Positions 1 through 8,946 of a stretch of DNA of 64,000 nt are shown one piece after another. A program made the position numbers and the translations under genes. Origin of the DNA: Qipengyuania aquimaris (GTDB taxonomy: Bacteria; Pseudomonadota; Alphaproteobacteria; Sphingomonadales; Sphingomonadaceae); contig NZ_WTYI01000001.1 in assembly GCF_009827445.1 (NCBI RefSeq), positions 2,246,381-2,310,380 of the forward strand, written 5' to 3'. The notes below the pieces were generated by a model, which made no database searches, had not been told where the DNA came from, and saw only the letters and a program-made list of their open reading frames with translations. Each line of letters begins with the position of its first letter. Position 1 is the stretch's first letter.

Positions 1-251
1 CCGCCGGGCAGGCGGATCGTTTCGCCGTATTCGACCGGGGTAGCGCCGTCGGAAGTCGCGTAGCGCAACTTCATGATCGCCAGCGTTTCGGGGGTGGCGA
101 CGGTCTGCCCATGACCTCCGCGCGCGTGGTCGGCGTGGCCATGTGTCACCAGCGCCTTGTCGACGGCCCGTGAAGGATCGACCCAGCAATCGGCCGGCTC
201 GATGTAGATCCCGTGCGGTTCGGGTTTGATCCAGGAAAAAGGCGCGGCCAT
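1..251 (-). CDS. Ligase-associated MBL-fold DNA exonuclease (N-terminal part)
   Basis: The first 83 residues of a metallo-beta-lactamase-fold protein that runs off the left edge of the window. The zinc-binding motif HGHADH lies at residues 37-42, preceded by WIKPEPHGIYIEP and followed by ARGGHG. This N-terminus is typical of the MBL nucleases encoded beside ATP-dependent DNA ligases and DEXH helicases, so a repair role is inferred; the partners would lie outside the window. The start at 251 has only a weak GAG ribosome site. It is the next gene after clpA on the same strand, with a terminator hairpin between them, so it is probably transcribed separately. The catalytic C-terminal half cannot be checked. 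Confidence 0.83.
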   Translation of the reverse strand, partial: MAAPFSWIKPEPHGIYIEPADCWVDPSRAVDKALVTHGHADHARGGHGQTVATPETLAIMKLRYATSDGATPVEYGETIRLPG

Positions 252-266
252 CGCCGACTCAAGCGA

Positions 267-300
267 AAGGGGCGCGAACCGTTCCCGATCCGCGCCCCTT
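267..300 (-). terminator. Hairpin terminator after clpA
   Basis: A perfect 10-bp stem (AAGGGGCGCG / CGCGCCCCTT, 267-276 with 291-300) and a 14-base loop lie 20 bases downstream of the clpA stop. The arm that ends the hairpin on the minus strand is followed by TTCG rather than a long T run, so termination may be moderate. Confidence 0.65.
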
Positions 301-320
301 CGATTGCTTATGGCAGGATG

Positions 321-2711
321 TCAGTCCTTACCCTTATCGCCCTTGCTGCCGCCTTCGCTGGCATCTGCGTCGGGCTTTTTCTTGGGCGCCGCCTTCTTCT
401 TCGCCGCGGGCTTGCGCTTCGGCTTGGTCTTGGGCGGGGCGGGAGTGAGTTCGAACGACGGCTTGCCATCCTTCATCGTCACTGCGACTTCGCCGCCATC
501 GGCCAGCTTGCCGAACAACAGCTCTTCAGCGAGCGGCTGCTTGATCTTTTCCTGGATCAGGCGACCCATCGGGCGTGCGCCGTAGAGCTTGTCATAGCCC
601 TTGTCCGCCATCCATGCGCGCGATTCCGCGTCGAACTGGATATCGACATTCTGTTCGGCCAGCTGCAGTTCGAGCTGGAGGATGAACTTGTCGACAACGC
701 GGGCCACGGTTGCCTTGTTGAGGTAACCGAAGGGAACGATCGCATCGAGACGGTTGCGGAATTCCGGCGTGAACATGCGCTTCACCGCTTCCTCGCTCGC
801 ATCTTCCTTGGATACGTCGCCGAAACCGATGCCCTGCTTGGCCATGTCGGATGCACCCGCATTGGTCGTCATGATGAGGACCACGTTGCGGAAATCGACC
901 GTCTTGCCGTGATGGTCGGTCAGGCGGCCGTTATCCATCACCTGCAACAGGATGTTGAAGAGGTCCGGGTGGGCCTTCTCGATTTCGTCGAGCAGCAGCA
1001 CGCAATGCGGGTTCTGATCAACCGCATCGGTTAAAAGACCGCCCTGGTCGTAACCAACATAGCCCGGAGGCGCACCGATCAGGCGGCTGATCGAATGACG
1101 CTCCATATACTCGGACATGTCGAAGCGCTTGAGCTCGATACCCATGATCGAGGCGAGCTGGCGCGCGACTTCGGTCTTGCCGACGCCGGTCGGGCCGCTG
1201 AACAGGAACGAACCGATGGGCTTGTCCGGATCGCGCAGGCCTGCGCGGGACAGCTTCATGGCCGTCGACAGCTTCTCGACTGCCGGATCCTGGCCGAAGA
1301 CGACGTGCTTGAGGTCGCGCTCGAGGTTCTCGAGAGCCTTCTTGTCGTCGCTCGACACCGATTTCGGCGGGATGCGCGCCATTGTCGCAATGACGGCCTC
1401 GATCTCGCGTGCGGTTATCTTCTTCTTGCGGCGGCTGGGCGGCACCAGCATCTGCATCGCGCCCACTTCGTCGATCACGTCGATCGCCTTGTCGGGCAGC
1501 TTGCGGTCGTTGATGTAACGCGCCGACAGCTCGACGGCGGTCTTGAGCGCATCGGGGGTGTACTTGACCTTGTGATGCTCTTCAAAGGCACTGCGCAGAC
1601 CTTTGAGGATCTTGATCGTGTCCTCGATCGTGGGTTCGTTCACGTCGATCTTCTGGAACCGGCGCAGCAGGGCGCGGTCCTTTTCGAAGTGATTGCGGAA
1701 TTCCTTGTAGGTGGTCGAGCCGATGCAGCGGATCGAACCGCTGGAAAGCGCGGGCTTCAAGAGGTTCGACGCATCCATCGCGCCGCCGCTGGTCGCGCCG
1801 GCACCGATCACTGTGTGGATCTCGTCGATGAAGAGCACGGCTTCGGGCATGCTCTCGAGCTCGTTCACGACCTGCTTCAGCCGCTCCTCGAAATCGCCAC
1901 GATAGCGTGTGCCTGCCAGCAGTGCGCCCATGTCGAGCGAATAGATCACCGCATCCTGCAGTACTTCGGGCACGTCGCCTTCGACGATCTTGCGCGCGAG
2001 ACCTTCTGCGATGGCGGTCTTGCCGACGCCCGGATCGCCCACGTAGAGCGGGTTGTTCTTCGAGCGGCGGCACAGGATCTGGACCGTGCGGTCCACTTCC
2101 GGACCGCGGCCGATCAGCGGATCGATACGACCGTCCTCGGCCTTCTGGTTCAAATTGACGGTGAACTGGTCGAGCGCGGTTTCCTTCTTGTCTCCGCCCT
2201 TCGCCTGTTCGGGTGCGTCGGGACTTTGCGCTTCTTCCGCGCCTTGCGGTGGACGGCCTTCGACCTGTTTGCCGCCCTTGCCGATGCCGTGGCTGATAAA
2301 GCTGACCGCATCGAGACGGCTCATGTCCTGCTGCTGCAGGAAATAGACCGCATAGCTGTCGCGTTCGGAGAACAGGGCCACCAGCACATTTGCACCGGTC
2401 ACCGTGTCCTTGCCGGAAGACTGGACGTGCAGGATCGCGCGCTGGATCACGCGCTGGAAACCGGCTGTCGGCTGCGGATCGGCCCCGTCGTCCGATTTCA
2501 GCGACTGGTATTCCTGTTCGAGATACTGCGTGACGACCGTCGTCAGTTCGCCGAGATCGACACCGCAAGCGGTCATGACCTGGGCGGCGTCCTCATCGCC
2601 GATTAGCGCGAGCAGCAAATGCTCCAGCGTCGCATATTCATGACGACGCTCGCCCGCATCGGTGAGGGCTGCGTGAAGGGTCTTTTCGAGGTTCGCGGCG
2701 AAGCTTGGCAT
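321..2711 (-). CDS. clpA: ATP-dependent Clp protease ATP-binding subunit ClpA
   Basis: AAA+ unfoldase that feeds substrates into ClpP. At 796 residues it has the ClpA layout: an N-domain (about 1-145), D1 with Walker A GDPGVGKT at 225-232 and Walker B VLFIDEIH at 292-299, and D2 with Walker A GPTGVGKT at 506-513. The ClpP-docking loop reads IGF within KQGIGFGD. There is no ClpB-type coiled-coil insertion, which separates it from ClpB. The last 45 or so residues are a Lys/Pro/Ala-rich tail absent from E. coli ClpA. No clpS lies beside it, although clpS often precedes clpA in other proteobacteria. DUF1192 lies upstream on the same strand, 142 bases away. Confidence 0.97.
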   Translation of the reverse strand: MPSFAANLEKTLHAALTDAGERRHEYATLEHLLLALIGDEDAAQVMTACGVDLGELTTVVTQYLEQEYQSLKSDDGADPQPTAGFQRVIQRAILHVQSSGKDTVTGANVLVALFSERDSYAVYFLQQQDMSRLDAVSFISHGIGKGGKQVEGRPPQGAEEAQSPDAPEQAKGGDKKETALDQFTVNLNQKAEDGRIDPLIGRGPEVDRTVQILCRRSKNNPLYVGDPGVGKTAIAEGLARKIVEGDVPEVLQDAVIYSLDMGALLAGTRYRGDFEERLKQVVNELESMPEAVLFIDEIHTVIGAGATSGGAMDASNLLKPALSSGSIRCIGSTTYKEFRNHFEKDRALLRRFQKIDVNEPTIEDTIKILKGLRSAFEEHHKVKYTPDALKTAVELSARYINDRKLPDKAIDVIDEVGAMQMLVPPSRRKKKITAREIEAVIATMARIPPKSVSSDDKKALENLERDLKHVVFGQDPAVEKLSTAMKLSRAGLRDPDKPIGSFLFSGPTGVGKTEVARQLASIMGIELKRFDMSEYMERHSISRLIGAPPGYVGYDQGGLLTDAVDQNPHCVLLLDEIEKAHPDLFNILLQVMDNGRLTDHHGKTVDFRNVVLIMTTNAGASDMAKQGIGFGDVSKEDASEEAVKRMFTPEFRNRLDAIVPFGYLNKATVARVVDKFILQLELQLAEQNVDIQFDAESRAWMADKGYDKLYGARPMGRLIQEKIKQPLAEELLFGKLADGGEVAVTMKDGKPSFELTPAPPKTKPKRKPAAKKKAAPKKKPDADASEGGSKGDKGKD

Positions 2712-2766
2712 TCGGATCCTACTTTCGAGGGACTCGCAGAACGGCGAGACAGGGAGAGCCTAAGGG

Positions 2767-2778
2767 GTCAAGCTTGAC
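2767..2778. promoter_or_regulatory. 12-bp palindrome upstream of clpA
   Basis: GTCAAGCTTGAC is an exact palindrome about 55 bases before the clpA start. On the minus strand it contains CTTGACC, which could act as a -35 element, so the site may be promoter or operator. No regulator can be named from the sequence. Confidence 0.25.
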
Positions 2779-2853
2779 GAAAGCTGACCACGCGGCGGCG
2801 TGTTTCGTGCATATGGGAAGCGGGCTGCGGAATTTCAGCCCCCCGACCACCGC

Positions 2854-3063
2854 CTAGTCCTTTCGCCCGAAAAGGGCGTCGGCCGCGTCGCGGTGTGCGG
2901 CGGCTTTCAGGCGGTGCTTTTCGACGCGCGCGATCTCGTCTTCGAGAAGACGGATGCGGTCGGCCAGTTCGTCGATGGAATAGGGTGCCAGGTCTTCTCC
3001 GGCGAGGAGGCTGGCGGCATCGCCTTTGGGGCGTGGACGGGCGTCGTCATCCATGGCGATCAT
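2854..3063 (-). CDS. DUF1192 family small protein
   Basis: A small acidic protein of about 69 residues with the DUF1192 pattern: a variable N-terminus, then LAPYSIDELADRIRLLEDEI, a predicted short coiled coil, and a basic end (FGRKD). The family is common in alphaproteobacteria and has no known function. The open frame continues up to 3093, but the product most likely starts at 3063 (MIAMDDD) or 3054 (MDDD), since the family begins shortly before the Asp-rich stretch. It is divergent from the quinone oxidoreductase gene, about 90 bases apart. Confidence 0.82.
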   Translation of the reverse strand: MIAMDDDARPRPKGDAASLLAGEDLAPYSIDELADRIRLLEDEIARVEKHRLKAAAHRDAADALFGRKD

Positions 3064-3154
3064 GCTCTGCCTTTGCGCGGTTGCTGTCAACACGGCTGCG
3101 CGTTAATGCACCGCTTCGTGGCCGCCGGGCCGCACATTTGAAAAGGGGGAAGGT

Positions 3155-4168
3155 TTGGCCAGCAATCTGCCGGAAACGATGACCGCGATGGGCTTCGATG
3201 CACCGGGTGGTCCGGATGTTTTTCGTGCCGAAACCCTGCCCGTCCCGGTGCCCACCGGCAAGCAGGTCCTGATCAAGGTCGACCACGCCGGCGTGAACCG
3301 GCCCGATGTAATTCAGCGCCAGGGCTTCTATCCGCCCCCGCCGGGTGCCTCGCACATTCCGGGGCTGGAGGTTTCGGGGACGATCGTGGCAGTTGGTGAC
3401 GAAGCCGCGCCGGAGATGCTCAACCGCCGCGTTTGCGCGCTGGTGTCGGGTGGCGGCTATGCCGAATACTGCCTCGCCCATGCGGAACATTGCCTTTCGG
3501 TCCCGCAGGGCATGGACATGGCAACCGCTGCGGCAATTCCCGAAACACTGTTCACCGTGTGGCACAATGTGTTCGAGCGGGGCTGGGCGCGCGACGGGGA
3601 AACCTTCCTCGTTCACGGCGGCACGAGCGGGATCGGCACCATGGCGATCCAGCTGGCCAAGGAATTCGGCCTCAAGGTCTTGACCACGGCCGGAAGCGAC
3701 GAAAAGTGCGAGGCTGCGCGCGGCGTCGGCGCGGATCTCGCGATCAACTACAAGACCGATGACTTCGTCGAGAAGGTGAACGAATTCACCGCAGGCCAGG
3801 GAGCGGACGTGATCCTCGACATGGTGTCGGGCGATTACGTTCAGCGAAACCTGGACTGCCTCGCAGTCGACGGGCGTCATGTGACGATTGCCGTTCTCGG
3901 CGGGCTGAAGGCGGAAATCAACATGGCGAAGCTGATGAGCAAGCGGCAGACGCTGACCGGCTCGACGCTGCGCCCGCGCTCGGACGAGTTCAAGGCCTTG
4001 CTGGCAGACGAAATCTATAACCACGCGTGGCCCCTGTTCGAGGACGGCACGGTCGCACCGGTCATGGACGAGGTGTTCCCGCTGACCGAGGTCGGCGCTG
4101 CTCATGCGCGCATGGAAGCAGGCGATCACATCGGCAAAATCGTGCTCAAGGTGTCCGGCGAGGACTGA
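3155..4168 (+). CDS. NAD(P)H-quinone oxidoreductase, zeta-crystallin/PIG3 type
   Basis: A 337-residue medium-chain oxidoreductase without the structural zinc loop. The N-terminal GroES-like half contains AGVNRPDVIQRQGFYPPPPG, the usual PIG3-type signature. The nucleotide-binding half has VHGGTSGIGTMAIQLAK near residue 152. Members reduce quinones with NADPH in the cytosol; the physiological substrate is unknown. The start is taken as TTG at 3155 because an AGGGGGAAGG ribosome site precedes it at the right distance; the in-frame ATGs at 3179 and 3188 have no such site. Confidence 0.9.
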   Translation: MASNLPETMTAMGFDAPGGPDVFRAETLPVPVPTGKQVLIKVDHAGVNRPDVIQRQGFYPPPPGASHIPGLEVSGTIVAVGDEAAPEMLNRRVCALVSGGGYAEYCLAHAEHCLSVPQGMDMATAAAIPETLFTVWHNVFERGWARDGETFLVHGGTSGIGTMAIQLAKEFGLKVLTTAGSDEKCEAARGVGADLAINYKTDDFVEKVNEFTAGQGADVILDMVSGDYVQRNLDCLAVDGRHVTIAVLGGLKAEINMAKLMSKRQTLTGSTLRPRSDEFKALLADEIYNHAWPLFEDGTVAPVMDEVFPLTEVGAAHARMEAGDHIGKIVLKVSGED

Positions 4169-4264
4169 CTCCGAACCGTAGCAAAGACGCGCTTGTGTAA
4201 TGCGCCTGCGATGCTGACGTAACAATTGTCTGCCATGCACGCCCCAGATTCAGGGGGAATGTGC

Positions 4265-5164
4265 ATGACCAATCTCACGCCCGACCTTACCGCTTTCGCC
4301 AATGTTTCCAGCTTCCTTCCGGTCAGGCCGAAGGTGCCCGAGCGCACCAGTCTGGAGGAGCGCCGCCGTTTCCGCACGATCTGGATCAGCGACATCCATC
4401 TCGGCACCAAGGGTTGCAACGCAGAGCTGCTGATCGACTTCCTCGACCACACCGACAGCGACACGATGTACCTGGTCGGCGACATCATCGACGGCTGGCG
4501 GCTGAAGAAGAAGTTCTACTGGCCCGCCGAACACAACGACATCGTCTGGCGCATCCTGAAGCGCGCGCATCGCGGTACGCGCATCGTCTACATTCCCGGT
4601 AATCACGACGAGATGGTGCGACCCTTCTCGGGCATGAATTTCGGCGGGGTGGAGATCGCTCGCGCGGCCTTCCATGATACTGCCGACGGGCGCCGGTTGA
4701 TGGTCCTCCATGGCGATGAATTCGATACCGTCATGCTCGCCCACCGCTGGCTCGCTTTCGTGGGCGACGCGCTTTACCACGCCATGATGAAGCTGAACGG
4801 CTGGGTCGCCTCGGTACGCAAGCTGCTGGGGCTGCCGTACTGGTCGATTTCGAAAGCGGCCAAGCACAAGGTGAAGAATGCCGTCGAGTTCATCTCGAAG
4901 TACGAATCGGTAGTCGCACGGGCCGCGGGCGAACGTGGTGTCGACGGCGTGGTCTGCGGCCATATCCACACCGCGGAAATGCGCGACTTCAAGCACGGCG
5001 AGGGCGAGGTCGCCTATTACAACGACGGCGACTGGGTCGAAGGCTGCACCGCGCTGGTCGAGCATTTCGACGGCACCATGGAAATCCTTCACTGGCCCTA
5101 CGAAATCAGCAAGCGCGAGGCCGAAAAGGCCGCGCAGGCGGCACCGGCCATGCAGGCTGCATGA
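4265..5164 (+). CDS. LpxH-like metallophosphoesterase
   Basis: A 299-residue calcineurin-fold phosphoesterase with all metal-binding motifs: SDIHLG (about 43), GDIIDGW (about 72), GNHDE (about 112), HGDEFD and GHIH (about 232). It resembles proteins annotated as UDP-2,3-diacylglucosamine diphosphatase but has an N-terminal extension and a long helical segment before GHIH. Many alphaproteobacteria carry LpxI for the lipid A step, so an LpxH role is uncertain. ATG 4265 is chosen because AGGGGGA ends six bases before it; 4259 would be too close. Its stop overlaps the start of a glycosyltransferase by ATGA, so the two are co-translated and may act on the same envelope glycolipid. Confidence 0.85.
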   Translation: MTNLTPDLTAFANVSSFLPVRPKVPERTSLEERRRFRTIWISDIHLGTKGCNAELLIDFLDHTDSDTMYLVGDIIDGWRLKKKFYWPAEHNDIVWRILKRAHRGTRIVYIPGNHDEMVRPFSGMNFGGVEIARAAFHDTADGRRLMVLHGDEFDTVMLAHRWLAFVGDALYHAMMKLNGWVASVRKLLGLPYWSISKAAKHKVKNAVEFISKYESVVARAAGERGVDGVVCGHIHTAEMRDFKHGEGEVAYYNDGDWVEGCTALVEHFDGTMEILHWPYEISKREAEKAAQAAPAMQAA

Positions 5165-6252
5165 ACGCGCAGCGCCTGTCGCTCGAATTCGAGGGGTCTG
5201 CCATTACCCCCCAGCGGATTGCCATCGTCACCGACGCGTGGCTCCCGCAGATGAACGGCGTGGTCCGCACGCTCACCACGACGTGCGACCATCTGCGCAG
5301 ATTGGGCCATGATGTGATGGTCGTCTCGCCCGATGCCTTTCGCAGCGTGCCGTGCCCGACATATCCCGAAATCAGGCTCGCACTGACGAGCCCGGCGACA
5401 ATCTCCGCGCGCCTGCGTGCTTTCGCCCCGGATGCCATCCATATCGCGACCGAAGGCCCGCTGGGGCTAGCGGCGCGCCATCACTGTGTGAAGCATGGCA
5501 TCGAATTCACCACCGCCTACCACACCCAGTTTCCCGACTATCTGGCCAAGCGCACCCGTCTGCCAAGCGACTGGTTCTGGCGCTACATCGGCTGGTTTCA
5601 TCGACCCGCTAGCCGGATCCTGGTGGCAACGCCGAGCATCCGCACGGAGCTGAGGCAGCATGGCCTGGACCGGCTCCATCATTGGAGCAGGGGTGTCGAC
5701 CTTGAGTGCTTCACCCCAGACGCGCCGCCGCCAACGGAGTTCGAGAACCTCCAGTGGCCGATTCAGCTTTACGTCGGGAGAGTAGCGGTAGAGAAGAATC
5801 TCGAAGCCTTCCTCGACTCCTCGCGTCCCGGCAGCAAGGTCGTGGTCGGCGACGGCCCGGCGCTCGAGCAATTGCGCAGAGCTTATCCCGATGCCTTCTT
5901 CCTTGGCCGCAGGACCGGCAGCGAGCTTGCCGGTTGCTATGCCGGGGCGGACGTCTTTGTCTTTCCCAGCCTCACCGACACCTTCGGCCTCGTCATGATA
6001 GAGGCATTGGCTTGCGGGACGCCGGTGGCCGCGTTTCCTGTTGCCGGGCCTCGCGACATCGTGTCCGACGCGGTCGGGGCGCTTTCCTTTCAGCTCGACC
6101 GGGCGATCGATGCCGCGCTTTATTGCGACCGCAAGGCCTGCGCCCGTTTCGCGCGGCAGTATTCTTGGGAAGCGGCCAGCGCGCAATTTCTCGACGGACT
6201 TGCGCCGCTCTCGCACCGGGAACCAATCGCGCCTGAGCGGGCGGCGGGCTGA
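5161..6252 (+). CDS. GT4-family glycosyltransferase
   Basis: A 363-residue GT-B fold glycosyltransferase. The N-terminus (IAIVTDAWLPQMNGVVRTL) matches the MgtA/PimB-like group of GDP-mannose or UDP-sugar transferases. The C-terminal donor site contains FPSLTDTFGLVMIEALACG, the family 4 signature with its conserved Glu residues. No signal peptide or membrane segment is evident, so it probably acts on the cytoplasmic face on a lipid acceptor. It overlaps the upstream phosphoesterase by four bases and is followed by a terminator, so the two form a complete two-gene unit. Donor and acceptor cannot be read from the sequence. Confidence 0.87.
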   Translation: MNAQRLSLEFEGSAITPQRIAIVTDAWLPQMNGVVRTLTTTCDHLRRLGHDVMVVSPDAFRSVPCPTYPEIRLALTSPATISARLRAFAPDAIHIATEGPLGLAARHHCVKHGIEFTTAYHTQFPDYLAKRTRLPSDWFWRYIGWFHRPASRILVATPSIRTELRQHGLDRLHHWSRGVDLECFTPDAPPPTEFENLQWPIQLYVGRVAVEKNLEAFLDSSRPGSKVVVGDGPALEQLRRAYPDAFFLGRRTGSELAGCYAGADVFVFPSLTDTFGLVMIEALACGTPVAAFPVAGPRDIVSDAVGALSFQLDRAIDAALYCDRKACARFARQYSWEAASAQFLDGLAPLSHREPIAPERAAG

Positions 6253-6288
6253 TCGCGCTTGCCGAATCCGCACCTGTCGCCTACATGC

Positions 6289-6330
6289 GAAGGGCAACGG
6301 CCGCTCCGCGAGGGGCGGCCCTTCTATTTT
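6289..6330 (+). terminator. Rho-independent terminator after the glycosyltransferase
   Basis: Nested inverted repeat: outer arms GAAGGGC (6289-6295) and GCCCTTC (6318-6324), inner stem GCCGCTCC / GGGGCGGC with a GCGA loop, followed by TATTTT. It ends 23 bases before the next start codon. Confidence 0.75.
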
Positions 6331-6353
6331 CAGACTCGAGAAAAGGCATATTG

Positions 6354-7091
6354 ATGGCCGACCAACCCACTCCGCTGATGCCGCATGCGACCGCCACCTG
6401 GCTGGTCGACAACACCGGTCTTTCGTTCGAACAGATCGCCGAGTTCTGCGGCCTCCACATCCTGGAAGTCCAGGCCATGGCCGACGATCTCGCCAGCAGC
6501 AAGTACACAGGTCGCGACCCGCTCCATTCCGGCGAGCTGACGCAGGAAGAAATCGAGAAGGGCCAGGCCGATCCGGAATACCGGCTCAAGATGCAGCGCG
6601 CGCCCGTAGCGGTCAGCCGCACCAAGGGCCCGCGCTACACGCCGGTTTCGAAGCGGCAGGACAAGCCCGACGGTATTGCATGGTTGCTGCGTAGCCATCC
6701 GGAAGTGTCGGACGCCCAGATTTCCAAGCTTATCGGCACCACGCGCAACACGATTACCGCGATCCGCGAGCGCAGCCACTGGAATATTCAGAATATCCAG
6801 CCGAAGGACCCGGTCACTCTGGGCCTGTGTTCGCAGCGCGAGCTCGACGCGGTGGTCGCCAAGGCAGCCAAGAACAAGCCTGCTCCCGAAGAAGGTGAAG
6901 AGGCAGCGCCTGCGCCCAGCGGCGTCAGCGATCGCGAAAAGCTGATCGAAGAATTGCGCGCCGAGCGCGACGCCAATGAAAAGGCCGCCGCCGAAGCTGC
7001 GCAGGAAGCCGAAGCCGAGGAGTGGCTGCGCGCCAAGCGTGCCGCCGAAGAAGCGGGCGAAGCACCTGCAGCCCCTTCCGACGAGGGCTGA
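6354..7091 (+). CDS. DUF1013 protein, TrcR-like cell-cycle transcriptional regulator
   Basis: A 245-residue cytosolic protein of the alphaproteobacteria-specific DUF1013 family, often called TrcR. The N-terminal part has LVDNTGLSFEQIAEFCG, a helix-turn-helix-like segment. A second such segment (VSDAQISKLIGTTRNTI) lies near residues 117-133, so DNA binding is likely. The C-terminal quarter is Ala/Glu-rich and probably a charged helix. The frame is open upstream to 6285, but that part lies in the terminator hairpin and the ATG at 6354 gives the family N-terminus. It is a single-gene unit between two terminators. Target genes cannot be inferred here. Confidence 0.86.
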   Translation: MADQPTPLMPHATATWLVDNTGLSFEQIAEFCGLHILEVQAMADDLASSKYTGRDPLHSGELTQEEIEKGQADPEYRLKMQRAPVAVSRTKGPRYTPVSKRQDKPDGIAWLLRSHPEVSDAQISKLIGTTRNTITAIRERSHWNIQNIQPKDPVTLGLCSQRELDAVVAKAAKNKPAPEEGEEAAPAPSGVSDREKLIEELRAERDANEKAAAEAAQEAEAEEWLRAKRAAEEAGEAPAAPSDEG

Positions 7092-7113
7092 ATTCCTCCG
7101 ATATACGATACGC

Positions 7114-7152
7114 AAAGGGCGGGCGAGGCACAGAGCTTCGCCCGCCCTTTTT
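7114..7152 (+). terminator. Strong terminator after the DUF1013 gene
   Basis: A perfect 13-bp stem (7114-7126 with 7138-7150, core GGGCGGGCGA), an 11-base loop and a TTTTT run make a textbook intrinsic terminator 22 bases after the stop. Confidence 0.92.
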
Positions 7153-7188
7153 GCTTGCGTTTAGCGCGAGATAGGCCATGTTATTGAC

Positions 7189-8859
7189 ATGGATGTAAGC
7201 AAGCTGCCGAACCACCATCCCACCCCATGGGACACGCAATTCGAAGCAATGGCGCTTCCGGCAATGTTTGCCCGAACGACCGCAAGGGCGCCGGATGCGC
7301 CCCTGCTGCATTTTCTCGGCCGCACTTATAGCTACGCTGAACTGCTCCGCGACGCGGAAGCATTCGCCCATGCTCTAAAGGGCCGGGGCATCGAAAAGGG
7401 TGACCGGGTCGGTCTCTTCCTTCCCAATGTCCCAAGCTATGTCGCCGCCTATTACGGGGCGATGATGGCAGGCGCCGTGGTCGTGAATTTCTCGCCGCTC
7501 TATTCGGTCGACGAGCTCGCGCAGCAGGTTGCCGATTCCGGAACGCGCGTCCTTGTGACCGTGGACGTGCCCGAGCTTTACGGCACCGCGGAAGAAGTGC
7601 TGAAAAATTCCGCGCTCGAGACACTCGTCGTCAGCAGGCTTTCGGCCATGCTTCCCAAGTTGAAGGGAATTGCCCTGCGCCTGTTCGCGCGCAGCAAGGT
7701 TGCGAAGGTTTCGCATGGCGAGACGGTTCTCTACTGGAGCACGCTCCTGGCAGAGGGTGCCCGGGGCGGCAGCCTGCCGGAAGTCGCACCCGACGATCTC
7801 GCCCTGTTGCAGTATACCGGGGGGACCACCGGAACACCCAAGGGGGCGATGCTCACCCACTCGAACCTGTCTATCAATGCGCAGCAGACCGCAGGCCTCA
7901 ATCCTTTCGGCGATCCGTCATCGGAAGTCTTCATGGGCGCGCTCCCGTTCTTCCACGTGTTCGCCAACACGGCGCTGCTCAACCATGCGGTGGTGAGCGG
8001 TGGCTCGATCGCCATGGTTCCGCGCTTCGAGACGAAGCAGGTGCTCGAGACGATCCAGAAGCACGGAGCGACCGGCTTTCCCGGCGTGCCGACCATGTTC
8101 CAGGCCATGCTCGATCATCCCGACCTGCCGAAAACCAATATGTCGTCGCTAAAGGTGTGCATTTCCGGCGGTGCGCCGCTGCCTGCGCCCCTGCGTGACA
8201 AGTTTGAAGCCGCAACCGGCGTCAGACTGGTGGAGGGCTATGGCCTGACCGAAAGTTCGGGCGTTGTCTCGGTCAACCCATACGAGGGTACACGAAAACC
8301 GGGCACAATCGGGCAGGTCGTGATGCGCACGGAAGTGCTCTTGCTGGACAAGGAAGATCCGACCGTTATTGCGCCCGATGGCGAGCCCGGAGAGCTGGCC
8401 ATCCACGGACCGCAAATCATGCAGGGCTACTGGAACCGGCCAGAGGCATCGAAAGAAGTCTTCATTGAGCATTACGGCAAGAAGTGGCTGCGCACCGGCG
8501 ATGTTGCCATGGTGGACGAAGACGGTTTTCTCGCCATCGTCGATCGTATCAAGGACATGATTGCCGTGGGCGGGTTCAAGGTCTTCCCCAGCCAGGTCGA
8601 AGACGTCCTGCTCGAAAACGCTGCGGTCAAGGAAGCGCTCGTGATCGGAATTCCGGACGATTACCTCGGCGAATGCCCCAAAGCCTATGTGACGCTGAAC
8701 GCCGATGCCGATACGGACGACGACGCTCTCCGCGAATGGCTCAACGCCCGCATCGGCAAGCACGAACGCGTGTGCGGCGTCGAAGTACGCGAAGAACTGC
8801 CCAAGACCATGATCGGCAAGCTCGACCGCAAGGCTTTGCGCGCCGAAGTGCTCGATTGA
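7189..8859 (+). CDS. fadD: Long-chain fatty acid--CoA ligase
   Basis: A 556-residue adenylate-forming enzyme. The P-loop is YTGGTTGTPKGAMLTH (about residues 209-224), followed by GYGLTESSG (about 350), the hinge region DGFLAIVDRIKDMIAVGG, and the C-terminal catalytic lysine in PKTMIGKLDRKAL. It activates fatty acids to acyl-CoA for beta-oxidation or phospholipid synthesis. The ATG at 7189 has no clear Shine-Dalgarno sequence (ATTGAC precedes it). It stands alone between terminators, so it is probably regulated on its own. Chain-length preference cannot be told. Confidence 0.92.
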   Translation: MDVSKLPNHHPTPWDTQFEAMALPAMFARTTARAPDAPLLHFLGRTYSYAELLRDAEAFAHALKGRGIEKGDRVGLFLPNVPSYVAAYYGAMMAGAVVVNFSPLYSVDELAQQVADSGTRVLVTVDVPELYGTAEEVLKNSALETLVVSRLSAMLPKLKGIALRLFARSKVAKVSHGETVLYWSTLLAEGARGGSLPEVAPDDLALLQYTGGTTGTPKGAMLTHSNLSINAQQTAGLNPFGDPSSEVFMGALPFFHVFANTALLNHAVVSGGSIAMVPRFETKQVLETIQKHGATGFPGVPTMFQAMLDHPDLPKTNMSSLKVCISGGAPLPAPLRDKFEAATGVRLVEGYGLTESSGVVSVNPYEGTRKPGTIGQVVMRTEVLLLDKEDPTVIAPDGEPGELAIHGPQIMQGYWNRPEASKEVFIEHYGKKWLRTGDVAMVDEDGFLAIVDRIKDMIAVGGFKVFPSQVEDVLLENAAVKEALVIGIPDDYLGECPKAYVTLNADADTDDDALREWLNARIGKHERVCGVEVREELPKTMIGKLDRKALRAEVLD

Positions 8860-8887
8860 GGCCCTACTGGCCTAGCCCATAAAAGAA

Positions 8888-8922
8888 GAAGGTCGCCCTG
8901 CGTCGTGCGCAGAGCGACCTTC
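8888..8922 (-). terminator. Terminator hairpin of the M23-bactofilin unit
   Basis: Arms GAAGGTCGC and GCGACCTTC (8888-8896 with 8914-8922) with an inner CTGCG/CGCAG extension. Read on the minus strand the hairpin is followed by TTCTTTT, so it best serves the bactofilin gene ending at 8947. It may also help to stop fadD transcripts. Confidence 0.7.
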
Positions 8923-8946
8923 ATCCCCTCCAAACTGTATGTGGTG

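Noticed and set aside
1095-2606. A 503-codon open frame antisense to clpA
   Set aside because: Shadow of clpA in a GC-rich genome.
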